A DNA stretch of 64,000 bases. Origin: Thermococcus gammatolerans EJ3. Lineage in GTDB: Archaea; Methanobacteriota_B; Thermococci; Thermococcales; Thermococcaceae. This document shows, piece after piece, positions 9,702 through 17,443 of this stretch. The notes under the pieces are model-generated. The model made no database searches and was not told the DNA's origin. It saw only the letters and a program-made list of their open reading frames with translations. The number at the start of each line of letters is the position of its first letter. Position 1 is the stretch's first letter. The stretch covers positions 620,001-684,000 of the forward strand of contig NC_012804.1 of the NCBI RefSeq assembly GCF_000022365.1. Direction: 5' to 3'. Made by a program: the position numbers and the translations under genes.

Positions 9702-10499
9702 ATGCGGAAGAAGGAAAGGCAGCTCATAACCCTCGGGTTGGTGGTACTCTTCGCGGCCATAGCTTGGTGGGCTTACAACCAGTACGGAGCCGACACGGGC
9801 GTCCTCCTGAACCTTGACAATCAGAGCAACAGCACAGAAACCTACCAGCTGGCTATCTCTGACCTCTCCGCGAGTGTTGACCAGTCAACTGGCCACGTGC
9901 TGGTTAGCTTCAAGCTCGCGAATGAAGAGCACTTCAACATCAGCAGCGTTGAGGTCCTCTATGCACTCAACGTCGCCGATCCCAACAACGCTACCTTTAG
10001 CGCTCTGGACGTCACTTCCGAGAACGGCACTTACAAGGCCGAGATTCCGGCCAGTTTCGGCGATACCGTCTACTACAAGGTCAAGGTCGTCTACGACACC
10101 GGCAAGGAGCTCGTGACCGACGTCCACACCATAACCGTCGTTGACACTACTGAGCCGACCCTGAGTTCTGTCAGCATTGACTACAACAACACCGCTGCAA
10201 CCTTCTCAATTGACTTCAACGCTACCGACAACGACGCAATAGCCACCTACTACGTGTATTACGCTGACCTCGGCACTAACAGCACTATTGACAACACTAC
10301 AGCCTTCACTCCAGTCAATGCGACTGTTACGCCAATTACTCTCACTAACATCACCGAGGGCAACTATTACGCGTTCTACTTCAAAGTTGAGGACCTGAGC
10401 GGCAATATAGCAACCCTCTACAACGAGACCAGCCCGCTTATCCTCCTCGCCAACAGCTCCGCAACCTGGCCACAGGTTTATCCTGAAAGCTCTAGCTGA
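9702..10499 (+). CDS. Membrane-anchored, sequon-rich Ig/FN3-like surface protein
   Basis: This 265-residue protein has one N-terminal membrane helix (about 8-25) and an extracytoplasmic body of two beta-sandwich-like domains (about 45-145 and 150-250), the second introduced by VDTTEPTLSSVSI, typical of bacterial/archaeal Ig-like repeats. It is unusually rich in Asn-X-Ser/Thr sites, about a dozen (for example NST, NIS, NAT, NGT, NIT, NET), so heavy N-glycosylation is likely. A virion spike or host-surface protein is inferred. Confidence 0.75.
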   Translation: MRKKERQLITLGLVVLFAAIAWWAYNQYGADTGVLLNLDNQSNSTETYQLAISDLSASVDQSTGHVLVSFKLANEEHFNISSVEVLYALNVADPNNATFSALDVTSENGTYKAEIPASFGDTVYYKVKVVYDTGKELVTDVHTITVVDTTEPTLSSVSIDYNNTAATFSIDFNATDNDAIATYYVYYADLGTNSTIDNTTAFTPVNATVTPITLTNITEGNYYAFYFKVEDLSGNIATLYNETSPLILLANSSATWPQVYPESSS

Positions 10500-10510
10500 G
10501 GTGGGCTGGA

Positions 10511-10996
10511 ATGATGCCCACCTACCGTTCTTCCCCATCTTTTTCCCGTGTAGTCGTCCGCCTTTTTGCAGTGGTTACGCTAATTTTTTTGCTCTACTAC
10601 GGCTATTCGACGTTCAACGAGACTGACCCACTCAAAGAGCGCCTTTACGAGCTCGGCTATCCAGAAAAAGGCTACATTGTTGAGGACGGGAAAATCCTCT
10701 GGAGCGATGGGCACTTAACGGTCATCCAAGGGGACTACATTGAGAACTACCCAATCACGGCGGAGCAGGCCTACAACATCGTTCTCCAGTACTTGGCCAG
10801 CTACAATGCAAAACTCAAGAAGTACGATTACAAACTTGAGCCAAAGAAATCCAGCCTCACCGAGAAGGAGAAGGACGGCCAGCTCTATTGGGTTTTCGAG
10901 TTAAAGCTCAAGGCTGGCCGGGATTCCATGTTCGCGGGTTTTGCGTGGGTGAATCGGAAGACCGGCACGGTCGATATAAGGGGCATTTTAGGGTGA
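10511..10996 (+). CDS. Membrane-anchored protein with PepSY-like domain
   Basis: This 161-residue protein has an N-terminal helix (about 13-33) and a soluble remainder. The part from about residue 85 (ITAEQAYNIVLQYL ... QLYWVFELKLKAGRD ... WVNRKTGTVDIRG) looks like a PepSY-type domain: a helix followed by strands ending in a V.R.TG.V motif. PepSY domains are usually extracytoplasmic and often modulate peptidases. A second in-frame ATG at 514 of the same kilobase is possible. It precedes the coiled-coil gene. Confidence 0.65.
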   Translation: MMPTYRSSPSFSRVVVRLFAVVTLIFLLYYGYSTFNETDPLKERLYELGYPEKGYIVEDGKILWSDGHLTVIQGDYIENYPITAEQAYNIVLQYLASYNAKLKKYDYKLEPKKSSLTEKEKDGQLYWVFELKLKAGRDSMFAGFAWVNRKTGTVDIRGILG

Positions 10997-11001
10997 TTAC
11001 G

Positions 11002-12111
11002 GTGAGAAGGCTCGCTTCCATAGTATTCATATATATCTTAATAGGAAGTCTCGGGCAGGTTCTGGCGGCTGGATCCTACACGTGGCAGGGGACCCTTCAA
11101 GCCGGCCAGGTACTTTACATCTCGGACAATTACCTCAACGCAAGCGTTACGGTCTTATCACGGCCGGTAGCCCTTATTCAAGTGGGGAATATTCCTTATT
11201 TCCTCGCCAACGGAACGGTCATCCTTGGCGAGATGGAACTCACAGTCAGGCCTCTCAATGAGAGCGCGATGGAAGTGATAGTCCAGTCAGATAAGCCATT
11301 TTCGGCCACGTTCTGGCCCGTTGTAGTGACGAGAACTGTTATCGTGAACCAAACAAACGAGACTATGATTAGAGAGCTCCAAGCGCTGGTTAATCAGCTC
11401 AACGCAACTCTCCAGGAAAAAGAGGCCCTGGTTCAAAACCTGACCCTTGAGCTTGCGGAAAAGGAGAAAGAAGTTCAGAACTTGTCTAGTCAGATTGAGA
11501 TCCTCAGGGAGCAAATAACGGCTTTAGAACGGCAGAATGCAGAGCTCAAGACCAACAACTCCCTGCTTGCTGAGAACAATACTCTACTCCTAGCGAAGGT
11601 GGAGAATCTGACCGAGGAGCTAAACACCAGCAGAGCCCTTATCCTGCAGCTTAACTCTACCCTTCACGAAAAGAACCTCGTAATTGAGAACCTCGCTGCA
11701 CAGATTCAAGAGCTCAATGAGGAGAACGTGAAGCTTAAGCGTCAGGTTTCCGAGCTGGAAAACAGGCTGAAAACTTCAAACCTCACCGCTCTCCAGGCGC
11801 GGCTTTTGAACCTTACGAAGGAGAACCGCGAGCTCAAGGCCGAGCTGGCCAACCTCACGAGCAGGTACAATCAGCTCAAGGCGAAGGCGGATTTTCTTGA
11901 GCAGCAGAATGGTGAGTATCGGCAGATCATTCAGCAGGTGATGGAGGGGGAGAGTCAACAAGAGGAGCAGAGTTACATTGAGAAGGCGAAGAAAGAGCGC
12001 CTCGTCGGCTCGGTTCTGTGGAAAAGCCTGATTGGAAGCGTCATCGTGGTTGGGCTGATAGGGTACGGGCTCTATAAAAAGAAAAGGTCGTGGGAGCTTG
12101 GAGGCCTCTAA
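11002..12111 (+). CDS. Secreted/anchored long coiled-coil protein
   Basis: GTG at 11002 lies 4 nt after GGTGAT and gives 369 residues; a GTG at 10993 overlapping the previous stop is the alternative. A signal peptide (about 1-24) leads to a short beta-rich head (25-110), then a coiled coil over about 115-325 made of repeated LxxEN/LxxLN heptads with many Asn-X-Ser/Thr sites, then a C-terminal membrane helix (about 335-355) and a KKKR stop-transfer. The rod-like, membrane-held shape suggests a fibre. It ends the structural operon. Confidence 0.75.
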   Translation: MRRLASIVFIYILIGSLGQVLAAGSYTWQGTLQAGQVLYISDNYLNASVTVLSRPVALIQVGNIPYFLANGTVILGEMELTVRPLNESAMEVIVQSDKPFSATFWPVVVTRTVIVNQTNETMIRELQALVNQLNATLQEKEALVQNLTLELAEKEKEVQNLSSQIEILREQITALERQNAELKTNNSLLAENNTLLLAKVENLTEELNTSRALILQLNSTLHEKNLVIENLAAQIQELNEENVKLKRQVSELENRLKTSNLTALQARLLNLTKENRELKAELANLTSRYNQLKAKADFLEQQNGEYRQIIQQVMEGESQQEEQSYIEKAKKERLVGSVLWKSLIGSVIVVGLIGYGLYKKKRSWELGGL

Positions 12112-12269
12112 AAAGGCATTGTGGGAAAGTTGCATAGTTTTATTTTCAAAGCACAAAAGGAGAGGCCTCGAATTAGATAAAACAGCGATGATAAGCCTCA
12201 TTTCACTCGAATGAGATAGTTTGATGGAGTTGGGAGGAATCATGGAAAGCGCCTGGAGGTGCGGGTTAG
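12112..12269. other. Gap between structural and ATPase modules
   Basis: This 158-bp gap has a T-rich stretch (gttttatttt near 12137) that may terminate the upstream operon, and a small inverted repeat (ctcatt ... aatgag, about 12197-12216). The ATPase gene has GGAGGTG about 8 nt before its ATG. No small gene is seen. Confidence 0.35.
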
Positions 12270-13571
12270 ATGGGGGTATCAATCTATATCGGGAAGAATA
12301 GCGATAAAGAGAAACGGTACATCGATTTAAAGGAAACCGAGGCTAACCACATTACTTTCCTCGGACCAAGTGGAAGCGGAAAGACCACAGTCATGAGGGC
12401 CATTGCCGAGGAGATATTTGACAAGGTTCCAGGGGCCCTCATCATAGTCATCGAGCAGAAGTACGACAAGAACAAGGCCCGAGAGCTCATGAACTTCCTC
12501 GCACTTATCACCAAAAGAAAAGGCTCGGACTTCGTCAAAGAGAACTTTCAAGACTTACTGACCTATTATAACATTCTCAAAAACGATGGCGTTCTTCACG
12601 GAAAGCCCGGCGATTTTGCCTTCGGTTGGCCCAACTGGCCGTTCACGACAGTCCCTCCATTTCCGAACGACAGACATTCCATCCTCTCCTGGCACGGGCT
12701 CAAGCCAAAATCATTTCCAGTCAAGAGAATAGTCTTTAGACCCACCAGAGACATCTCAGCGATTGAAAAAGACAACAACTGCATAGCTGTAAACGGAAAA
12801 ATCCGCTACAAAGACGTTGACTTTGACTTCATCAGCAGGCTTGCTCAAATCAACAGAAACACGATTTACGGACGGGTCATCAAACAGGGATGGGATCTGG
12901 AAAAGAAACGAGACCCTGACGAGCTGGAGCGCTTTGGCAAAGAGTGGGAGAAAAAGTATCGGCCTAACTCCAACGTACCAAGCCAAACCCTCCTCAGCAT
13001 TCTCGAAGTCTGCGCGCTCCTGCGGAGCGACACAATCTTCTCAAAGCACAAAGACTTTACCTCTGAACTCTCAACCGACGTCATCAACGTGATAGACTTC
13101 TCCGCAAATTCTGAGCTGACACCCGCCGAGGAAGCCTGGATATTCAAACACCTCGTCATGTACATCGTCTCCAAGTTCGTCCGCTTCAGAAACACGCCAG
13201 TCTTCTTCATCATTGACGAAGTTCAGAACCTCCTCCAGCACTCTGACGGCAGGAAAGCCCTCGATAAACTAAACAGGGAGGGCCGCTCCAATTGGGTGAA
13301 CATTATCAGCGGAACCCAATACATGTACGGCCTGCCCGCCTTCCTCGTTTACGGAGCAGCTCACATTGGAATAATCGGGAGGATAGCCAGCGCAGACGAC
13401 GAGATGCTCCTGAGAAAAGTCATCAGGGACTTTCACCGCATCAAGAACCCCAAAGTGAAGAGCTTCTCTGAGTACAAGAACGTCAAGCCCTGGTTGAAGG
13501 GCCGCGGCTGGTTCTCCTTCGATAAAATGTACACCGAGCGGATGTACTTCCGCCCACCACAGAGTTTGTGA
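12270..13571 (+). CDS. HerA/FtsK-like P-loop ATPase, candidate DNA-packaging or translocating motor
   Basis: This 433-residue protein has Walker A GPSGSGKTT at residues 32-40 and Walker B FFIIDEVQ with D316-E317. After these comes a sensor-like segment (NIISGTQYMYGLP) and an arginine-containing GRIASADDE stretch. This order matches the HerA/FtsK superfamily, which includes viral genome-packaging ATPases. It is cytoplasmic, with no membrane segment. The two genes behind it are coupled to it. A role in moving viral DNA into particles or between cells is likely from family and context. It may also be a conjugation-like motor. Confidence 0.85.
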   Translation: MGVSIYIGKNSDKEKRYIDLKETEANHITFLGPSGSGKTTVMRAIAEEIFDKVPGALIIVIEQKYDKNKARELMNFLALITKRKGSDFVKENFQDLLTYYNILKNDGVLHGKPGDFAFGWPNWPFTTVPPFPNDRHSILSWHGLKPKSFPVKRIVFRPTRDISAIEKDNNCIAVNGKIRYKDVDFDFISRLAQINRNTIYGRVIKQGWDLEKKRDPDELERFGKEWEKKYRPNSNVPSQTLLSILEVCALLRSDTIFSKHKDFTSELSTDVINVIDFSANSELTPAEEAWIFKHLVMYIVSKFVRFRNTPVFFIIDEVQNLLQHSDGRKALDKLNREGRSNWVNIISGTQYMYGLPAFLVYGAAHIGIIGRIASADDEMLLRKVIRDFHRIKNPKVKSFSEYKNVKPWLKGRGWFSFDKMYTERMYFRPPQSL

Positions 13572-13581
13572 GGTGATGAAA

Positions 13582-14277
13582 ATGTTCGGGTTTAGGAAAA
13601 AGAAGAATGAAAAAGCTCAACAAGTTGATGCCCTCCAGGAGAAAACCGACACAATTCCCATACTCCCAAGCACTCGCCTTGAAGAACGCGCAAAGAAACT
13701 CCGCGAGCTGAACTATAAGTTCGCCCAAGTTTACGAGCCAAAGCAGAGAGTCATCATCTGGTTCAACGGGAAAGAAAGCCGGGTGATCGGTTATCCAATC
13801 GGACTCCGCGAGGACCTCAACGACTACGTGATCCTCTATCAGGTCAGACCCCCAAGCTGGCTTGACAGTCTAGTTCACAGCCTCTTAAGAGTAGTGGGTA
13901 AAAGCCCACCGACAGCCTTAATCCGCGTTCCCAAGAAAATCGCCTACTTCGGCGACGAGACAATAACAATCCTCGCCAGCGCCTTCATCATGAACGAGCA
14001 CTATGAATACGAGGCCGTTCCTCTGTCCCTGGACGAGACTGACGCGAAGCTTTACCTAGCTTTGAAGAAGGAGAACGACATGCTTTGGGACCTGATAAGC
14101 ATCATCCGCTATCGCGTGCCCGAAGTCGTCGAGGACGCTATGAAAATGAACCCAAGGATAAAGACTTACATGAGCACCAAACAGCAAAACCCGGACGAGG
14201 GGACAAAGGAAGAGAAGTTTGGTGGCGTTGAGGTGGCCTTCGAGGACAACCCGTTCAGACGCTGGAGGTTGCCGTAA
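13582..14277 (+). CDS. Unknown protein coupled to the ATPase
   Basis: ATG 13582 lies 4 nt after GAGGTGAT and gives 231 residues; in-frame GTG and ATG codons 6-9 nt upstream are less well placed. The protein has a basic start, a central hydrophilic alpha/beta region and a helical stretch at about 150-190 (KLYLALKKENDMLWDL). No membrane segment or known motif is seen. Its placement 10 bp after the ATPase suggests it works with it, perhaps as an adaptor. Confidence 0.7.
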   Translation: MFGFRKKKNEKAQQVDALQEKTDTIPILPSTRLEERAKKLRELNYKFAQVYEPKQRVIIWFNGKESRVIGYPIGLREDLNDYVILYQVRPPSWLDSLVHSLLRVVGKSPPTALIRVPKKIAYFGDETITILASAFIMNEHYEYEAVPLSLDETDAKLYLALKKENDMLWDLISIIRYRVPEVVEDAMKMNPRIKTYMSTKQQNPDEGTKEEKFGGVEVAFEDNPFRRWRLP

Positions 14278-14591
14278 TGGGGGAAGGTGCATATCAAACC
14301 GTGCCGGCAGAGCTCGATGCCCTTCTCGGTGCACATTCCGAGGACGATGGAGAAACAAAGTCTAAAACGTCAAATTCATCGGGAGACAGCAGGCCCGGAA
14401 AGCTTCCCAAAGCAAAATTGAACAAGAAACTAATTGCTGCCATAGTCCGCCGCCTTCGCATTCTTTACCTCGACGCTCCTAAGAAAGAAGACAGAATCCT
14501 TATCAATGAAATCTTGGACGATTTAGAGCAGTTAATGATACTAAACGGGATTGGCCTTGAACTCTTAGGAGGAAAGCCCAAAGAAGAATAA
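14277..14591 (+). CDS. Small helical protein, end of ATPase operon
   Basis: The ATG overlaps the upstream stop (TAATG). The 104-residue product has a disordered Ser/Lys-rich middle (about 25-50) and a helical C-terminal half (KLIAAIVRRLRILYLD, then ILDDLEQLMILNGIGLELL). No family is recognised. It is the third gene of the ATPase module and converges with the leftward gene that ends at 14630. Confidence 0.65.
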   Translation: MGEGAYQTVPAELDALLGAHSEDDGETKSKTSNSSGDSRPGKLPKAKLNKKLIAAIVRRLRILYLDAPKKEDRILINEILDDLEQLMILNGIGLELLGGKPKEE

Positions 14592-14629
14592 AACCTCTGC
14601 ATCATCAACGACCTGTCTTGAGTTTTCCC

Positions 14630-15592
14630 TTATAAATTCATAATTCTCTCTTCCAGCTCCTTCTCATTTTGAAGAAGTTCTTCTTTCATTCTTTCCACTT
14701 TCTCTGACAGGGATATAGTCATTTTCTTTAATTCTTCCATTTCCCTGCTTCTTTCTATAAGTTTGTTATAAATGGGGATATTATTGTTCTGAAGGTATTT
14801 TAGGAACACTTCTTTTGTACTTTCCCACAGCTCAAGCCGGTACCGTTTATCTTTTTTCGGATCTAGCCCCAATAATCCAAACCTTGGTGGTTCAATTTTG
14901 CTTATATCCTCCTTAAATTGATATACAAGTTCTGGTATTATAATCTTAGGCGCGACTTCCGGTTTATTTGATTTTTCGGCTATTTCTTTGGAGACTTGTG
15001 ATAGTCGAGCATTAAGCGCGCTATCCTCTTCTAGCTTTTCAATAATCTCCTTAGTATTAGCGTTTATTTTCCTGATTAATTCATTGTACTTTTCTAGATC
15101 AACATTGTATTGCTCTATCAATTTCTGAATCTTTTTATTGATCCTTAGATTCATTCCCTGTTCCTGCAAAGAAAGAGTATGACGCCCATAATCCAATGAC
15201 AAGTAAGACCCAACTTCGTATCCAGCCCTTCCATTCGAGTGTTCTTGTAAGTTAGATCTTAAACTGGCTTCTATTGTAGATATATAACCAATTATCTCGT
15301 TTTTCATGAACTCGATATTCATACGCTGCTTTTTCATTTCCATAAGGCTTTTATTCATCAGTTCTGCTTGTTTTTTTGCTTGTTCTACTGAATCCATAGT
15401 AGCTAAGGCCTGAAGTGCCACAACTGCAGCCATCAACACATTTGCCATTACCAAGACAGACTGCAAAAGCATTTGCTCTCGAGTATTGAGTCCAATCAAA
15501 ACTGCTAGCCCCGCAATAAAAACAGCAACTACCACCATTAGAATGGTTACACTTCTAATTATGTTCACATCAAGTCGCATATTGAGTTTCAT
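14630..15592 (-). CDS. Membrane-anchored coiled-coil protein
   Basis: This 320-residue protein has two N-terminal membrane helices (about 12-35 and 42-64) and then a long charged helical region (about 66-320) with coiled-coil character (EQAKKQAELMNKSLMEMKKQR; MEELKKMTISLSEKVERMKEELLQNEKEL). It is the second gene of a leftward pair. Being opposite in direction to the structural genes, it may be expressed while the virus is integrated. Function unknown. Confidence 0.75.
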   Translation of the reverse strand: MKLNMRLDVNIIRSVTILMVVVAVFIAGLAVLIGLNTREQMLLQSVLVMANVLMAAVVALQALATMDSVEQAKKQAELMNKSLMEMKKQRMNIEFMKNEIIGYISTIEASLRSNLQEHSNGRAGYEVGSYLSLDYGRHTLSLQEQGMNLRINKKIQKLIEQYNVDLEKYNELIRKINANTKEIIEKLEEDSALNARLSQVSKEIAEKSNKPEVAPKIIIPELVYQFKEDISKIEPPRFGLLGLDPKKDKRYRLELWESTKEVFLKYLQNNNIPIYNKLIERSREMEELKKMTISLSEKVERMKEELLQNEKELEERIMNL

Positions 15593-15601
15593 GTAACCAC
15601 C

Positions 15602-16390
15602 TCACGGCAACCGACCAACCTCGCGACCATCCACGAAGAAACCAGTCTTCTTGAAAAACCTGCCCACCATCTTAATTTCCAAAATATGCTCATCATTCGG
15701 GCCAATCCTAAACTTATCGCCAGGCTTGACTTTTGAATCAAGAGTGACACCATTCACCGCAACGTTTACCTTTCCCCAATTCGTGGGCCAAAACTCATAA
15801 GTTTCGTCCCCAACCCTTATCATAAGTCGTTTCTGCCCTATCATAAGGCCAATAAGACTCACCAACAACGCTATAAAACCAAAGAAGAGGAACAACCCTC
15901 CAGGCACATAATCATAATAATGCCTGATGAGTTCCAAGTGGAGGATCTTAGAACTCACCAAGCTCATACTGTTGTCGATATACAACGTATAATTACCATC
16001 CTCAGGCGCTGTGAAAATAACATCAACCGGACTCTTGACAAGCTTAAAATCCTCGACTGTCCGCCCGCCCTCTTTAACATAAATCCAGATATCATTATTC
16101 CCACCACGCACAGTTCCCCTCACTTCAAGTTTCTCACCCTTCTTAAGCACAAACCAAGGATGGAAGTAATACTGCGGCTTTAACTCATCATCTATAGTGT
16201 ATGCAACCTTCGAACTCATCGGTGGGTGCACTATAAGCGCAAGACCAATGGCCACCATAATCAGTGAGATTATAAAAACTGCCCACGTTCCCTTGGTTCT
16301 AACTCTCCGATACCCGACCACAACACCCGGAGCCGGCTTCAAAGACCTCGGCTCCGCTATCCTCTTCAAACTCGGAACATCCTCACTCAT
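15602..16390 (-). CDS. Three-helix membrane protein with extracytoplasmic beta domain
   Basis: This 262-residue protein has a membrane helix at about 33-54, an extracytoplasmic beta-rich region (about 60-155), a second pair of helices at about 165-188 and a C-terminal cytoplasmic beta domain of about 70 residues (VGDETYEFWPTNWGKVNVAVNG ... ) that faintly resembles an FHA-like or Ig-like sandwich. It heads a leftward operon read from a TATA box near 16443-16452. A host-envelope change during lysogeny is one possible role, but nothing specific can be shown. Confidence 0.7.
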   Translation of the reverse strand: MSEDVPSLKRIAEPRSLKPAPGVVVGYRRVRTKGTWAVFIISLIMVAIGLALIVHPPMSSKVAYTIDDELKPQYYFHPWFVLKKGEKLEVRGTVRGGNNDIWIYVKEGGRTVEDFKLVKSPVDVIFTAPEDGNYTLYIDNSMSLVSSKILHLELIRHYYDYVPGGLFLFFGFIALLVSLIGLMIGQKRLMIRVGDETYEFWPTNWGKVNVAVNGVTLDSKVKPGDKFRIGPNDEHILEIKMVGRFFKKTGFFVDGREVGRLP

Positions 16391-16432
16391 TCCAGGGCCC
16401 TCCTCCGCTCTTTTTAGAGCGCTGGAGATTTT

Positions 16433-16452
16433 ACTCCGGAGTATAAAAAGGC
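16433..16452 (-). promoter_or_regulatory. TATA box with overlapping palindromic operator
   Basis: The perfect 12-bp palindrome tactccggagta (16433-16444) overlaps the TATA box of the leftward pair (cctttttata on the minus strand, 16443-16452), which lies about 55 bp before the ATG at 16390. A dyad touching the TATA box is well placed for a repressor. The AbrB-like gene that diverges from this region is the obvious candidate. Confidence 0.55.
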
Positions 16453-16573
16453 TTCGCTAATGTTTTCACCTAGCTAGGGTAAAAATCACACACACGGGAA
16501 AATTTCTCAAACCTTTTAAGCATTCTTACCGTATGGATAATTCGTAAAATCAGCACAGTTCCGAGGTGAGGCA

Positions 16574-16954
16574 ATGGGCGAACCAAAAGAACCCTTAGCA
16601 AAGTTTCATGCAAAGGTAACGCGCGGAGGCCAGTTCACATTTCCCCTCTGGACTAGGGTTTATCACGAGCTAGATATTGGGGACTATGTTGAGCTCATCG
16701 TGAGGGTTAAGCATGGGCAGGACATTAAGCGGGGGATGTTCGTAGCCAAGCTCGTGGATAAGGGCAATATAACTATCCCAAAAGGCCTAAGAGACGAAAT
16801 GGGGATTGAGAAAGACTCAGTCATTGAAATTCTGGTAATTAAAGCATATCGGATTAAGGACCTCTTTGGAGACCATTCCAATTTAATCAAACAGCTATCA
16901 CTCTCAAAATACAAACTTCTCACTCCAGAGGAAGAGCGAAAGTTGCTTTCTTGA
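16574..16954 (+). CDS. Tandem AbrB/SpoVT-like transcription regulator
   Basis: This 126-residue protein begins 6 nt after GAGGTGAG. It holds two copies of a swapped-hairpin AbrB-like motif: FHAKVTRGGQFTFPLWTRVY (about 11-30) with LDIGDYVELIVRV, and VAKLVDKGNITIPKGLRDEM (about 57-76) with GIEKDSVIEILVI. A single chain with two AbrB halves can form the DNA-binding fold without a partner. It diverges from the leftward membrane pair and lies beside a palindrome, so it probably controls this switch region. A TATA-like ccttttaag sits near 16512. Confidence 0.82.
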   Translation: MGEPKEPLAKFHAKVTRGGQFTFPLWTRVYHELDIGDYVELIVRVKHGQDIKRGMFVAKLVDKGNITIPKGLRDEMGIEKDSVIEILVIKAYRIKDLFGDHSNLIKQLSLSKYKLLTPEEERKLLS

Positions 16955-17060
16955 TTATTCTCTATATTTCAGGTTTAAATTTATTTAATTCTCGTAGAAA
17001 GAAGGAAAGAAAAAGTAGCTTTTCGTCTCTTCTCGATTGAGAAGTCTGCAATTTGGCTAA

Positions 17061-17080
17061 TTTAATTTTATAAAATTAAA
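17061..17080. repeat. Perfect 20-bp AT palindrome
   Basis: Bases 17061-17080 (tttaattttataaaattaaa) read the same on both strands with no spacer. They sit in the middle of the longest non-coding stretch of the element (16955-17218), about 90 bp before a row of iterons. Such a site could be a duplex-unwinding element, a strong dimer operator or a cruciform. It is too AT-rich to be a normal terminator hairpin. Confidence 0.7.
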
Positions 17081-17164
17081 CTTGTGTGCATTTCTTTGCA
17101 GTCGAGTAATGGGCATGGTTTCTGATCCTCAAACCTTCAAATGCACATGTTTTGACAGAAAAGC

Positions 17165-17206
17165 TTTTAAGGATACGTATCATACGTATATACGAATAAA
17201 ACGTAT
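17165..17206. repeat. Four iterated ATACGTAT-like boxes beside a TATA box
   Basis: Following a TATA-like cttttaag (about 17164-17171), four copies of an 8-bp box start at 17173 (atacgtat), 17182 (atacgtat), 17190 (atacgaat) and 17199 (aaacgtat), spaced 8-9 bp. They cover the expected transcription start of the RHH-like gene at 17219. This is either an autoregulatory operator array or a set of replication iterons. The two perfect copies are self-complementary. Confidence 0.7.
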
Positions 17207-17218
17207 AAGGTGATGACC

Positions 17219-17425
17219 GTGGCAGAACCCAAAGTCAAGTGGGTTGTGGACGTGCCTTACAGCCTCTTTGAAAAGCTGGAGGCCATGAGGGGAGATCTCC
17301 CACGCTGGAAGTTTTTGGACCTTATGGCCAAGGACGACAAGCTTGAGGAACTCGTTCGCTTGAAGGTGGAGAACGAAAAGCTAAGGAAAGAGATTGAGCG
17401 CCTGCAAGCTTTGGTCAAAAATTGA
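17219..17425 (+). CDS. RHH-like protein with leucine-zipper tail
   Basis: GTG 17219 lies 4 nt after GGTGAT and gives 68 residues; upstream ATG and GTG codons overlap that ribosome site. Residues about 7-35 (VVDVPYSLFEKLEAMRG, PRWKFLDLMA) fit a strand-helix-helix DNA-binding fold. Residues about 40-66 form a heptad coiled coil (LEELVRLKVENEKLRKEIER). The gene is directly downstream of the iterons and is followed 18 bp later by a second protein with the same two-part design. It may bind the iterons as repressor or as copy-control/partition factor. Confidence 0.75.
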   Translation: MAEPKVKWVVDVPYSLFEKLEAMRGDLPRWKFLDLMAKDDKLEELVRLKVENEKLRKEIERLQALVKN

Positions 17426-17443
17426 GCTTTCTTGGTGAGAGCG

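Noticed and set aside
12197-12216. Small inverted repeat as a factor-independent terminator
   Set aside because: Only 6-bp arms and no following T-run; archaeal terminators mainly need a T-run, so the upstream T-rich stretch is the better candidate.
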